64,000 nt of DNA from Porphyromonadaceae bacterium UBA7048 (GTDB taxonomy: Bacteria; Bacteroidota; Bacteroidia; Bacteroidales; Muribaculaceae). The DNA lies in the NCBI GenBank assembly GCA_002493945.1, contig DLAL01000047.1:41499-105498 (forward strand), written 5' to 3'. The position numbers were made by a program, and so were the translations under genes. The notes beneath the pieces were generated by a model. That model saw only the letters and a list, made by a program, of their open reading frames with translations, was not told the DNA's origin and ran no database searches. Below, piece after piece: positions 53,755-62,466 of this stretch; position 1 is the first letter of the stretch, and every line of letters starts with the position of its first letter.

Positions 53755-54756
53755 ATGAAGCATCCGGTGCTCTGTGATAATGCCGTCAGGCCGCTCCCGT
53801 TCTATCTGGCGATGGAAGAGTGGGTGGCCGAGGAGCTTCCTGCGGCCGATTATTTTTTTGCCTGGCGCGTGCAGCCCACCGTTATCTGCGGGCGCAATCA
53901 GGATATCGAGGCCGAAGTGGCACTCGGCTACTGCCGTGCCGAAGGCATCGACGTCGTGCGCCGTCGCAGCGGAGGCGGATGCGTCTACGCGGACATGAAC
54001 AACTGGATGTTCTCCTACATCACGCCTTCAACGGGTGTCGAGGCCACATTCGGGCGATATACATCCATGATTGCCTACATGCTCGGCTCCCTCGGCTTCG
54101 AAGCAAGGGCAACGGGCCGGAATGACCTCGTCATAGGCGACCGCAAGGTGGCCGGAAACGCGTTCTACTCCCTGCCGGGGCGGTCGATAGTCCACGGGAC
54201 AATGCTCTGCGACATCGACTTCGGACGCATGGCGCGTGCCATCACTCCGTCGAAAGCCAAGATGCAGTCGAAGTCCGTGACATCGGTGGCATCGCGCGTC
54301 ACCTCGCTTAAAGCCGAGGGTCTGACCATGACTGTTGAAGAATTCGGCCGGTACGCCGTCGACTTCCTGACCCGCGGCGATGACATCCTCGTGGATGCCG
54401 ATGCCGTGGCACGCATCGAGCGCCGCGCGCTGGCCTACCGCGACCCGGAGTACTTCAGAGGACGCCGACGCACGGCCGAGTCCGACGCGCCGCGTCCCGA
54501 CATAGAGCGGACGGCGTACGTCGATGGCTCTGGGCAGATTACCGCTATGCTCTACTTCGATGCCGCCCGCAGGATACGTAATGTGGTCTTCATGGGCGAC
54601 TTCTTCGTGCTGGGCGACCTCGAGGGCGAACTGGCCGCTCCGCTGCGGTCAGTGGAATACTCCGAAGAGGCTCTGTCCCGGGCCACAGCGGCTCTGCATC
54701 CGGAGCGCGTCATAGCCGGACTTACGGGAGAGAAACTCCTCCGGCTGCTGATATGA
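53755..54756 (+). CDS. lplA: Lipoate-protein ligase A family protein
   Basis: LplA activates lipoate with ATP and attaches it to the lipoyl lysine of target proteins, here most likely GcvH. The 333-residue protein shows the biotin/lipoate ligase fold: CGRNQDIEAEVALGYCRAEG, the RRRSGGGCVYAD motif and the active lysine in GDRKVAGNAFYSLPGRSIVH. The C-terminal lipoate-ligase domain (about 245-333) is present, as in bacterial LplA. The gene is the first of the glycine-cleavage operon and 41 bases before gcvT. An octanoyl- or lipoyl-transfer role instead of ligation cannot be excluded. Confidence 0.88.
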   Translation: MKHPVLCDNAVRPLPFYLAMEEWVAEELPAADYFFAWRVQPTVICGRNQDIEAEVALGYCRAEGIDVVRRRSGGGCVYADMNNWMFSYITPSTGVEATFGRYTSMIAYMLGSLGFEARATGRNDLVIGDRKVAGNAFYSLPGRSIVHGTMLCDIDFGRMARAITPSKAKMQSKSVTSVASRVTSLKAEGLTMTVEEFGRYAVDFLTRGDDILVDADAVARIERRALAYRDPEYFRGRRRTAESDAPRPDIERTAYVDGSGQITAMLYFDAARRIRNVVFMGDFFVLGDLEGELAAPLRSVEYSEEALSRATAALHPERVIAGLTGEKLLRLLI

Positions 54757-54797
54757 AATGATTACCACTATACCTTAATAAATAATATACATTATAC

Positions 54798-55892
54798 ATG
54801 GAAAACGAAACCAAACACACCTGCCTCCATGAGTGTCACGTCGGACTCGGCGCCCTGATGGCACCTTTCGCCGGATATGACATGCCTATCGAGTACGAAG
54901 GTCTCGACAAGGAGCACGAGGCGGTACGCACGGCATGCGGAGTGTTCGACGTATCGCACATGGGCGAAGTCGACATACAGGGACCTGAAGCCACACGGGC
55001 GGTCAACCATATCTTCACGGGAGATGTATCGGCCATGCACGACGGCCAGTGCCTCTACGGCATGATGACCAACCCCGACGGCGGCGTGGTGGACGACCTG
55101 CTGATCTACCGCCGCTCGGGCTGCGACTATTTGCTTGTGATAAACGCGGCCAATATAGACAAGGACCTCGCGTGGATTCGTGCGAATACAGCAGGATATG
55201 ACGCCGCTGTGACCGACCGCTGCCCCGACTTCGGCCAGCTTGCCCTCCAGGGGCCCGACAGCGAGGCTGTGATGAAGGCTGCGCTCGGCATCGATGGCTC
55301 CGATCTGACGTTCTACACCTTCAAGACCCTCGCCGACGGCACCATAGTGAGCCGAACGGGCTACACGGGTGAGGACGGCTTCGAGATATATGCCGCTCCT
55401 GACGTCATCGTGGAGATGTGGAAGAAGCTGATGGACGCCGGCGTGACGCCGTGCGGACTCGGCTGTCGCGACACATTGCGCTTCGAGGCCGGACTGCCGC
55501 TCTACGGCGACGAGCTGACGGACGACATCACCCCCGTCGAGGCCGGACTCGGCATGTTCGTGAAGCTCGACAAGCCTGAAGGATTCATCGGTTCCGACGC
55601 CCTCGTGCGGCAGAAAGCCGAGGGCGTGAAGAAGAAAGTGGTCGGACTGCGGCTCGACGGAGGCGCCACGGCCCGTCACGGATTCGAAGTCCTCGCGCCT
55701 GACGGCGATGAAGTGATAGGACATATCACCACCGGCTACAACTCTCTGACGCTCAAGCAGAACATAGCGATGGCGCTCATCGACGCACGTTACGGAGCCC
55801 TCGGCACGGAAGTGCGCGTGCGCATCCGACGCAAGACCGTTCCGGCCGTAGTGGTCAAAAAACGTTTCTACACCCCCAATTATAAAAAATAA
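54798..55892 (+). CDS. gcvT: Glycine cleavage system T protein (aminomethyltransferase)
   Basis: GcvT moves the methylene group from aminomethyl-GcvH to tetrahydrofolate and releases ammonia. The 364-residue protein has family blocks HECHVGLGALMAPFAGYDMP, VFDVSHMGEVDIQGPEATRA, QCLYGMMTNPDGGVVDDLLI, RTGYTGEDGFEIYAAPDVIV and CGLGCRDTLRFEAGLPLYGD. The Asp in GGVVDDL is the catalytic-site residue of the family. The C-terminal barrel ends KTVPAVVVKKRFYTP. It is the first of the four structural glycine-cleavage genes here, 28 bases before gcvH. Confidence 0.96.
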   Translation: MENETKHTCLHECHVGLGALMAPFAGYDMPIEYEGLDKEHEAVRTACGVFDVSHMGEVDIQGPEATRAVNHIFTGDVSAMHDGQCLYGMMTNPDGGVVDDLLIYRRSGCDYLLVINAANIDKDLAWIRANTAGYDAAVTDRCPDFGQLALQGPDSEAVMKAALGIDGSDLTFYTFKTLADGTIVSRTGYTGEDGFEIYAAPDVIVEMWKKLMDAGVTPCGLGCRDTLRFEAGLPLYGDELTDDITPVEAGLGMFVKLDKPEGFIGSDALVRQKAEGVKKKVVGLRLDGGATARHGFEVLAPDGDEVIGHITTGYNSLTLKQNIAMALIDARYGALGTEVRVRIRRKTVPAVVVKKRFYTPNYKK

Positions 55893-55920
55893 GTAACTCT
55901 CAAACACCTTAAATAAAACT

Positions 55921-56292
55921 ATGACTATCTATTATCTTCCCACTCACGAATACATCAAGGTCGACGGCGAAAACGGCTACATCGGCATCTCGGAGTATGC
56001 TGCAAAGGCACTCGGCGCAGTCACATACGTGGACATGCCCGAAGAAGGCGACGAACTGACCGCAGGCGAGGAATTCGGCGCTGTCGAGAGCCGCAAGGCC
56101 GCTTCCGACCTCTTCTCGCCCGTATCGGGCGAGGTCCTCGAAGTGAACGAGGAACTTGCCGACGATCCCCGTCTGATCAACAATGCGCCTCTCGACGCAT
56201 GGATTGTGAAGGTGAAAATCAGCGACCCGTCGGAACTTGACAAGCTGATGGACGAGGCTGCCTACGCCGACTTCTGTGCCACCCAGCATTGA
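55921..56292 (+). CDS. gcvH: Glycine cleavage system H protein
   Basis: GcvH carries the aminomethyl group on a lipoyl lysine between the P, T and L proteins. The 123-residue protein has the lipoyl motif GAVESRKAASDLFSPVSGEV with Lys59, and the family N-terminus YYLPTHEYIKVDGENGYIGI. The C-terminus reads DAWIVKVKISDPSELDKLMD. It ends 7 bases before the preferred gcvPA start. Confidence 0.96.
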   Translation: MTIYYLPTHEYIKVDGENGYIGISEYAAKALGAVTYVDMPEEGDELTAGEEFGAVESRKAASDLFSPVSGEVLEVNEELADDPRLINNAPLDAWIVKVKISDPSELDKLMDEAAYADFCATQH

Positions 56293-56299
56293 CGCCGCC

Positions 56300-57634
56300 A
56301 TGAACGCGCACCGATACCTTCCGCATACGCCGGAAGACATTGACCGCATGCTGGCACACTGCGGAGCGGCGTCGCTCGACGACCTCTACGCCGATGTGCT
56401 CACGCAGCTGCGCATGAAGCAGCCCTATGCCCTCCCCGACGCCATGAGCGAGCCCGAGCTTGACCGCTACTTCGCCGCTCTGGCCGCGCAGAACCGCCCG
56501 ATGACGATATTCGCCGGAGCTGGCGCCTACTGGCACTACACTCCGGCAGCGATTCCGGCCATCCTCTCGCGCTCGGAGTTCGCCACGGCATACACGCCCT
56601 ATCAGCCCGAAATCTCGCAGGGCACGCTTCAGTATATATTTGAGTATCAGAGTATGATGTGCTCGCTCACAGGTATGGACGTGAGCAACGCTTCGATGTA
56701 CGACGGATTCACGGCCACGGCCGAAGCCATGATTATGGCCGTGGCTGCCGCACGGCGCCGTAATCGTGTACTGGTGTCCGCCGCCCTCAATCCGGCCCTC
56801 GTCGACGTGCTCCGAACCTATGCCAAAGGCCCCGGAATCATCGTCGACACGGTCGATGCGCCCGGCGGAGTGACATCGCCGGTAGCTGTCGCCGAAGGTC
56901 TCAAGGCTGAAGATGTGGCGGCTGTCATCGTGGCGTCGCCCAACTTCTACGGCATCGTGGAGGACTTCACCGGTCTGGCGGATATGTGCCACGCGTCGAA
57001 GGCGCTGCTGGTGATGAACTGTCATGCCTCGACTCTGGGCGTGCTCCGTTCGCCCGGCGAATGGGGCGCCGATATAGCCTGCGGTGAAGCCCAGTCGCTG
57101 GGTATGCCGCTTAACTACGGAGGCCCCTATCTGGGTTATCTCTGCTGCACCAAGGCACTGATGCGCAAGATGCCCGGCAGAATAGTCGGAGCAACCAAAG
57201 ACGCGCAGGGCCGTCGGTCGTTCGTCCTCACTCTTCAGGCCCGCGAGCAGCACATACGCCGTCAGAAAGCCACCTCGAACATCTGCTCCAATCAGGGCAT
57301 GATGACGCTCCATGCGGCCATGTATCTGAGCCTTATGGGCGCAAAGGGGCTCGAGAAGGTGAACCGTCTGAGCGCCGACGCAGCTCACGCCCTTGCCGGA
57401 AAACTCGCCGATACGGGCAAGATGACGCTCCGCTATCCCCAGGCACCGTTCCTGAACGAGTTCGTCATGGACGTCAAGGCACCTCTTACTGCCGACGCCG
57501 TGCTCGACGCCCTCGCCCGTGAGAACATACTCGGAGGTGTGCGCCTGTCGGACAGCTCGCTGCTCATCGCTGCCACCGAGATGTGCTCGCCTGCCGATAT
57601 AGACCGTTATGTATCAATCGTCAAAAGCCTGTAA
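56300..57634 (+). CDS. gcvPA: Glycine dehydrogenase (decarboxylating) subunit 1
   Basis: With GcvPB it forms the pyridoxal-phosphate P protein that decarboxylates glycine. The 444-residue protein starts MNAHRYLPHTPEDIDRMLAH. It has FAGAGAYWHYTPAAIPAILS, TPYQPEISQGTLQYIFEYQS, MCSLTGMDVSNASMYDGFTA and MPGRIVGATKDAQGRRSFVL. The frame extends to 56276, but the eight extra residues overlap gcvH and are outside the family pattern. Subunit 1 lacks the PLP lysine, as expected. It is followed by gcvPB after 3 bases. Confidence 0.95.
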   Translation: MNAHRYLPHTPEDIDRMLAHCGAASLDDLYADVLTQLRMKQPYALPDAMSEPELDRYFAALAAQNRPMTIFAGAGAYWHYTPAAIPAILSRSEFATAYTPYQPEISQGTLQYIFEYQSMMCSLTGMDVSNASMYDGFTATAEAMIMAVAAARRRNRVLVSAALNPALVDVLRTYAKGPGIIVDTVDAPGGVTSPVAVAEGLKAEDVAAVIVASPNFYGIVEDFTGLADMCHASKALLVMNCHASTLGVLRSPGEWGADIACGEAQSLGMPLNYGGPYLGYLCCTKALMRKMPGRIVGATKDAQGRRSFVLTLQAREQHIRRQKATSNICSNQGMMTLHAAMYLSLMGAKGLEKVNRLSADAAHALAGKLADTGKMTLRYPQAPFLNEFVMDVKAPLTADAVLDALARENILGGVRLSDSSLLIAATEMCSPADIDRYVSIVKSL

Positions 57635-57637
57635 GCC

Positions 57638-59110
57638 ATGAACAACAAACTTTACCAGCCGCTGATATTCGAACTCTCGCACAGCGGACGCCGCGGCGAC
57701 GGGCTTCCCGACTACAACTACGGAAGCGCCGGAGCGGCTCTCCCGTCGGCGCTCCTCCGCAGCCGTGCTCCCGAACTTCCCGAAACGGACGAGCCCACGG
57801 TCGTGCGCCACTATACCAATTCAAGCAACAATAACTTCGGCGTGGACACGGGCTTCTATCCTCTGGGTTCGTGCACGATGAAGTACAATCCGAAAGTCAA
57901 CGAGGCAATGGTTGGACGCGCCGGAGTCAGTGACCTCCATCCGGCCCAGCCTGCGGCTACCGTGCAGGGCGCGCTGCGCATCTACCGCACGCTCGAAAAG
58001 TATCTGGCCGAGGTCGGAGGAATGGCCGAATTCACGCTCAATCCCTTCGCCGGAGCTCACGGCGAATATACGGGTCTGATGGTGATACGCGCCTACCATG
58101 AGTCGCGTGGCGACGAAGCGCGTCGCAAGGTGATAGTGCCCGACTCCGCACACGGCACCAATCCTGCCAGCGCGGCCATGGCCGGATACGACATAGTCGA
58201 GGTGCGCAGTCTGCCTGACGGCACAGTCGACGTGTCCGACCTACGCGGCAAACTCGACAGCAGCATCGCCGCCGTGATGATGACCAATCCCAACACGGTG
58301 GGCATGTTCGAGCGCAACATACCCGAAATCGCCGAAGCCGTCCACGCCGCCGGAGCACTCCTCTACTATGACGGAGCCAACCTCAACCCCCTCCTCGGCG
58401 TGGCCCGTCCGGGCGACATGGGATTCGACGTGATGCACATCAACCTGCACAAGACATTCTCTACTCCTCACGGCGGCGGCGGCCCGGGTGCCGGGCCCGT
58501 AGGTGTGCGTGCAGGTCTCGAGAAGTTCCTGCCCGATCCGCGTGTCGTCGAGAAAGCCGACGGCTCGCTTGACGTCGAGTTCGGCGAGACAGCCTTCGGG
58601 CGCATCAGCTCGTGGCTCGGCAACTTCACGGTCTACATCAAGGCTCTGGCCTACATCCTTACTTTGGGTGCTGAAAACCTCGCCAAGGTCGGACCGCTCG
58701 CCACGCTGAACGCCAATTATGTGATGAATTCGCTCAAAGACCTCTTCGAGCTGCCCATCCCCGGCCCGTGCAAGCATGAATTCGTGTTTGACGGACTGCG
58801 CGACAAGTCGACGGGCGTGACCACTCTCAACGTGGCCAAGGCGCTGCTCGACTACGGCTTCCACGCGCCCACCATCTACTTCCCGCTGCTCTTCCATGAG
58901 TCGCTGATGATAGAGCCGACCGAGACCGAATCGCCCGAGACTCTCGACGCCTTCATCGCCGTGATGCGCCGCATAGCCGAAGATGCCTCCAATGACCCCG
59001 ACAAGGTGAAGAATGCGCCCTACTCGACCCCGATATCGCATCCCGACGAGGACGAGGCCGCGCTTTCGCCCGTCATCAAATACGCCGATCTATGCAGCAG
59101 TACGGACTGA
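57638..59110 (+). CDS. gcvPB: Glycine dehydrogenase (decarboxylating) subunit 2
   Basis: This is the PLP-bearing half of the two-subunit P protein. The 490-residue chain has the cofactor lysine Lys272 in MHINLHKTFSTPHGGGGPGA. Other blocks are YPLGSCTMKYNPKVNEAM, AGAHGEYTGLMVIRAYHESR, DSAHGTNPASAAMAGYDIVE, MMTNPNTVGMFERNIPEIAE and YYDGANLNPLLG. It overlaps the lpdA start by 19 bases. Confidence 0.96.
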   Translation: MNNKLYQPLIFELSHSGRRGDGLPDYNYGSAGAALPSALLRSRAPELPETDEPTVVRHYTNSSNNNFGVDTGFYPLGSCTMKYNPKVNEAMVGRAGVSDLHPAQPAATVQGALRIYRTLEKYLAEVGGMAEFTLNPFAGAHGEYTGLMVIRAYHESRGDEARRKVIVPDSAHGTNPASAAMAGYDIVEVRSLPDGTVDVSDLRGKLDSSIAAVMMTNPNTVGMFERNIPEIAEAVHAAGALLYYDGANLNPLLGVARPGDMGFDVMHINLHKTFSTPHGGGGPGAGPVGVRAGLEKFLPDPRVVEKADGSLDVEFGETAFGRISSWLGNFTVYIKALAYILTLGAENLAKVGPLATLNANYVMNSLKDLFELPIPGPCKHEFVFDGLRDKSTGVTTLNVAKALLDYGFHAPTIYFPLLFHESLMIEPTETESPETLDAFIAVMRRIAEDASNDPDKVKNAPYSTPISHPDEDEAALSPVIKYADLCSSTD

Positions 59111-60405
59111 TAGTGATTGGCGGCGGCCCCGGCGGATACGAGGCTGCCGCCATAGCCGCCTCGCAGGGCGTGAAGGTGGCGCTCATCGAGAAAGACCTTC
59201 TGGGAGGCACCTGCCTTAACCGCGGCTGTGTGCCCACCAAGTGCCTGTGTGCCGCCGCCGAGCGGCTTCATGCCATACAGTCGGCAGCCGGATTCGGCAT
59301 CACGGTCGACGGTTCAGTCATTGCCGACTACGGAGCCGCCGTGAGCCGTGCCGTAGGAGTCATCGACACTCTCCGCACCGATGTCGAGGCTCTTCTGAAG
59401 GATGTCGACATATTCCACGGCGAGGCACGTCTGTCGTCGGGCCATACAGTGGTGGTAGGAGCCAACTTCCTGAAAGGACGTCAGATAATCATCGCAACGG
59501 GTTCGAAGCCGGCACCACTCCCCATCGATGGGGCTGAATACACTCTCACGAGCGACGAGTTCCTAATGTGCCGCGAACTGCCGGGGCGTGTCGCAGTCAT
59601 CGGCGGCGGAGTGATAGGACTTGAATTTGCGTCGGTCATCGCCGCTTACGGGCGCGAGGTGACCGTTCTCGAATTCTGTCCCGAGATTTTGCCGGGTATC
59701 GATGCCGAGATTGCCAAGCGGCTGCGCACCTACCTGTCGCGGCGCGGCGTCAAGTTCGTGCTCAATGCACGCGTCACGGCCGTGTCGGAGAGCCGCACCG
59801 TCACTTACGAAGCCAAGGGAAAGACCGCTGCCGTCGAATCCGATTTGGTGATATGCGCCGTCGGTCGCCGTCCCGTATTGCCCGAAGGACTTGCTGAAGC
59901 CGGAGTGACGCTCAATGAGCGCGGATTTATCTCCGTTGACGACCGGTATGAGACTGCCTCACCCGGTATTTTTGCCATAGGCGATGTCAATGGCCGCTGT
60001 ATGCTCGCTCACGCCGCCACTGCTCAGACCCGTGTGGTCACTGGGCAGACGGCAGTTTTCGGCGCCGTTCCCTCGGTGGTGTTCACCTTGCCCGAATGTG
60101 CCTCGGTAGGCATGAAGACAGCTGATGCCGAAGGACTGAAAGCATCGAAGATACCCTACTCGGCCAATGCCAAGGCTCAGGCTTCGGGCGACGACGCAGG
60201 CATGCTCAAGCTCGTGTACCGCGAATCCGACCTCACCGTGGTCGGCTGTCAGGCTGTAGGTGCCCATGCAGGCGACCTGATAGCCGAAGCCACGATAGCC
60301 ATCGACAGTGCGTATACTCTCCGGCGTCTCGCTCTGGACACCGTCAGCGCCCATCCGGGCCTTTCGGAACTCCTGCAGGCGGCCGCTGCCGCCGCTCTGT
60401 CCTGA
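59092..60405 (+). CDS. lpdA: Dihydrolipoyl dehydrogenase
   Basis: LpdA is the L protein that reoxidises dihydrolipoyl-GcvH with NAD+. The 437-residue FAD protein has the N-terminal dinucleotide motif VIGGGPGGYEAA and the redox-active pair Cys41 and Cys46 in LLGGTCLNRGCVPTKCL. The NAD site is VAVIGGGVIGLEFASVIAAY, and FAIGDVNGRCMLAHAATAQT contacts FAD. The C-terminal His-Glu of the active site is in VSAHPGLSELLQAA. It is somewhat shorter than E. coli Lpd (474). Its start overlaps gcvPB by 19 bases and it ends the operon. Confidence 0.94.
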   Translation: MQQYGLIVIGGGPGGYEAAAIAASQGVKVALIEKDLLGGTCLNRGCVPTKCLCAAAERLHAIQSAAGFGITVDGSVIADYGAAVSRAVGVIDTLRTDVEALLKDVDIFHGEARLSSGHTVVVGANFLKGRQIIIATGSKPAPLPIDGAEYTLTSDEFLMCRELPGRVAVIGGGVIGLEFASVIAAYGREVTVLEFCPEILPGIDAEIAKRLRTYLSRRGVKFVLNARVTAVSESRTVTYEAKGKTAAVESDLVICAVGRRPVLPEGLAEAGVTLNERGFISVDDRYETASPGIFAIGDVNGRCMLAHAATAQTRVVTGQTAVFGAVPSVVFTLPECASVGMKTADAEGLKASKIPYSANAKAQASGDDAGMLKLVYRESDLTVVGCQAVGAHAGDLIAEATIAIDSAYTLRRLALDTVSAHPGLSELLQAAAAAALS

Positions 60406-60427
60406 CCGGCATCATAATCATAGAATA

Positions 60428-60522
60428 GCAAGAGCCGCGGCGCACAGTGCATCGCGGCTCTTGACATATAGCTGTAGCCTTTCTGCCCTTTTACAGGGCA
60501 GATGCGACGGCCCTGTAAAGAC
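60428..60522. repeat. Copy A of a ~95-bp direct repeat (plsC 3' end plus hairpin)
   Basis: It aligns with 63109-63202 at roughly 75-80% identity by eye. It contains the imperfect hairpin CAAGAGCCGCG/CGCGGCTCTTG (60429-60439 with 60453-60463). On the minus strand it also holds codons for YRAVASAL plus stop, directly after the stop of the TPR/HTH gene and in the same frame. TTTACAGGGC/GCCCTGTAAA makes a second stem at its end. Confidence 0.75.
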
Positions 60523-60523
60523 C

Positions 60524-62242
60524 TTAAAGGAAAGAATTGTAGATATTCTTGACGAAAAGTGCGATATTGGTGTCGTGCTCCTCGAGTCCGAGCTTGCGGC
60601 GGATGTTGTAGCTGATGACGTAGTGGCGCCGCAGCTGGATGTACTCTCCGATTTCCTTGCCGCGCAATCCCAGCACGTACAGGCACAGATACCCGACTTC
60701 GTAGTCTGAGAGACCGTGTTCCTCAAGGTATGCGATGAACCGCGGATTCGTAGCACGGAATCCCTCGCGGGCCGAAGCCATGAATTTCTCTTTGTCCTTC
60801 TTGATGGATTCGACCCACTCGTTGTAGGGTTTGGCGTATGCGGCGTTGTTGCTGATTTCCTTGGCCAGCAGAGCGTTGAGCATATTTATGCGTTCATGGA
60901 TGATACCTTTGAGCGTCGCTCCGAGCTGCTGCTGTTCCTCAAGGAGGTCGTTGAGCCGGTAGCGCTCCGCTTCGAGATTGCGGAGCTGCAGATTCATGCT
61001 CTCAATGAGCAGAGCCTGACGGTCGCGCTCGAGTTCGGCATTAGCCTTCTCCATCTCCAGGCGCCTGTTAGTCGACGTCTCGGCCTCCAGGCGCGCCTGA
61101 TTGAGCCGATGTCTGTACGTGAGCCATACGGCAAAACCGACAGCGGCAAGCAGAGCGCAGAGCGCTATCCATATTATGCGGTTGCGGCGATTGATTTTGC
61201 GCATCGAGTCCATCTCCAGGTCATGTCGCTCCTGTGCGAAAAGGAGGTCGTGAGTGAACAGCTTCTCGTGCTTAGCCTCAAGGAAGCCGGAATACTGTTT
61301 GTATGCTTCCAGAGCACCTTTATAGTCGCCCACACTCTCCAGCACACCGAGCTTGACGGTGTAATACTTCAGAGAGTCGGCGGAATTATTGCCCGGCACA
61401 GCGCTGTTCATCCACTTCAGCGCCTCGCGGCCGTTGCCGAGCGTCACATAGCTGTCGGCCAAAACCAGCCGTACAGGATTCTCCACATCATCTTCTACGC
61501 GATATTGGCTCACAATCTTTTCAAGTTCGGAAGGATTGCTGAATACCGAATAGTAGACCAACACAACTGACGAATAATCATCAATCACACAAGTCGGTTC
61601 TTTTTCCGCTAAATCGACCATCAGTTGCAGGATGCTGTCGGCGCGTTGCTTCTGTTCGAGGATAGTGCTCGCGTTCAACGCTCTCACGTAACATATAAAA
61701 CAATTATACGGGTTTTCGTGTCTTAAATATATGTTTGCAGCCTCAAGATTATGCCATAATAATCCTACATCTTTGTACTGTAACCTATCCATAGCTCCAA
61801 GAGACACATATAATCGGGCTAATACCAATGAATCTGTAATGTTTTTTATGTCGCGAGCCTTAAGAAAGCACAAAATCGCATCATCATTTAATTCCGCATT
61901 CTGATAAATCCGCCCCTGATAGTAAAGCGTGCGCAGACGTTCATCAGGAGTTCCATTGTCACTATAATAATCAATTGCCGGCTGAAGGACATCGAATGTA
62001 GTGGTGTCGACATAATTCTTATCCAATGCCATCGAGTATAGCAGAGCATAGCGGGCCTTGTCTTTCGGGGACATCAACGATGACTTGTCAATGTTCTCGA
62101 GCAGCGAAAGGACCGAGTCGGGCCGGGTTTCGATGATGCTGTCGGCATAATCCAGCTGACGGCTTAACTCCGAGTCAGAACACGAGATTGATATAATAAA
62201 GAAAAGAGGGAAAATTAATGTGAGAATCTTCTTTAAGGACAT
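60524..62242 (-). CDS. TPR protein with a membrane helix and a LuxR-like C-terminal HTH
   Basis: With the ATG at 62242 the protein has 572 residues. It starts with a signal peptide and a possible lipobox (SISC, Cys21), then TPR-like helices across about 25-335. One membrane helix follows at about 358-378 (IIWIALCALLAAVGFAVWLT), then a coiled coil (about 385-450). The C-terminal domain LSDYEVGYLCLYVLGLRGKE, IGEYIQLRRHYVISYNIRRK, LGLEEHDTNIALFV resembles LuxR-type HTH tails of Bacteroidetes TPR regulators. The layout suggests outside sensing and inside DNA binding, which is inference. The -7 box TACCTTTG (62271-62264) lies downstream of the alternative start at 62266, which supports 62242. Confidence 0.85.
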   Translation of the reverse strand: MSLKKILTLIFPLFFIISISCSDSELSRQLDYADSIIETRPDSVLSLLENIDKSSLMSPKDKARYALLYSMALDKNYVDTTTFDVLQPAIDYYSDNGTPDERLRTLYYQGRIYQNAELNDDAILCFLKARDIKNITDSLVLARLYVSLGAMDRLQYKDVGLLWHNLEAANIYLRHENPYNCFICYVRALNASTILEQKQRADSILQLMVDLAEKEPTCVIDDYSSVVLVYYSVFSNPSELEKIVSQYRVEDDVENPVRLVLADSYVTLGNGREALKWMNSAVPGNNSADSLKYYTVKLGVLESVGDYKGALEAYKQYSGFLEAKHEKLFTHDLLFAQERHDLEMDSMRKINRRNRIIWIALCALLAAVGFAVWLTYRHRLNQARLEAETSTNRRLEMEKANAELERDRQALLIESMNLQLRNLEAERYRLNDLLEEQQQLGATLKGIIHERINMLNALLAKEISNNAAYAKPYNEWVESIKKDKEKFMASAREGFRATNPRFIAYLEEHGLSDYEVGYLCLYVLGLRGKEIGEYIQLRRHYVISYNIRRKLGLEEHDTNIALFVKNIYNSFL

Positions 62243-62263
62243 AAAGTATCTTTTCGTTTGATG

Positions 62264-62271
62264 CAAAGGTA
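62264..62271 (-). promoter_or_regulatory. -7 promoter element of the TPR/HTH regulator gene
   Basis: TACCTTTG on the minus strand is a perfect TAnnTTTG box 22 bases upstream of the ATG at 62242. No clear TTTG lies at the -33 position, which may mean an activator is needed. Confidence 0.6.
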
Positions 62272-62307
62272 CGGATATTTATTGACACGTGAACCATTAT
62301 TTTGTGC

Positions 62308-62424
62308 CCCGTAAAACTTTTTAGGCGTCCCGTAAAACTTTTGTTATCGGACTCTTTATAACCATTTGATTCGCAGGATGATAAAAACAAGCCCGTAAAA
62401 CTTTTAATTTGTTTGTAAACTTTT
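62308..62424. promoter_or_regulatory. Phased array of CCCGTAAAACTTTT repeats between divergent genes
   Basis: CCCGTAAAACTTTT occurs perfectly at 62308-62321, 62329-62342 and 62392-62405. A degenerate copy TTTGTAAACTTTT is at 62412-62424. The start-to-start steps are 21, 63 and 20 bases, close to two, six and two helical turns. The last copy overlaps the -33 region of the plus-strand promoter. Confidence 0.75.
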
Positions 62425-62431
62425 ATCGGCC

Positions 62432-62439
62432 TAACTTTG
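62432..62439 (+). promoter_or_regulatory. -7 promoter element of the small exported protein gene
   Basis: TAACTTTG is a perfect TAnnTTTG box, 28 bases before the ATG at 62467. TTTG at 62412-62415 is 16 bases upstream and lies inside the degenerate operator repeat. Confidence 0.65.
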
Positions 62440-62466
62440 CATCGTAACCAATAACTCATCACCGTT

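Noticed and set aside
60480..60522. The stems TTTACAGGGC/GCCCTGTAAA as an ordinary terminator of the TPR/HTH gene
   Set aside because: No T run follows on the minus strand, and the sequence is better explained as the duplicated plsC end.
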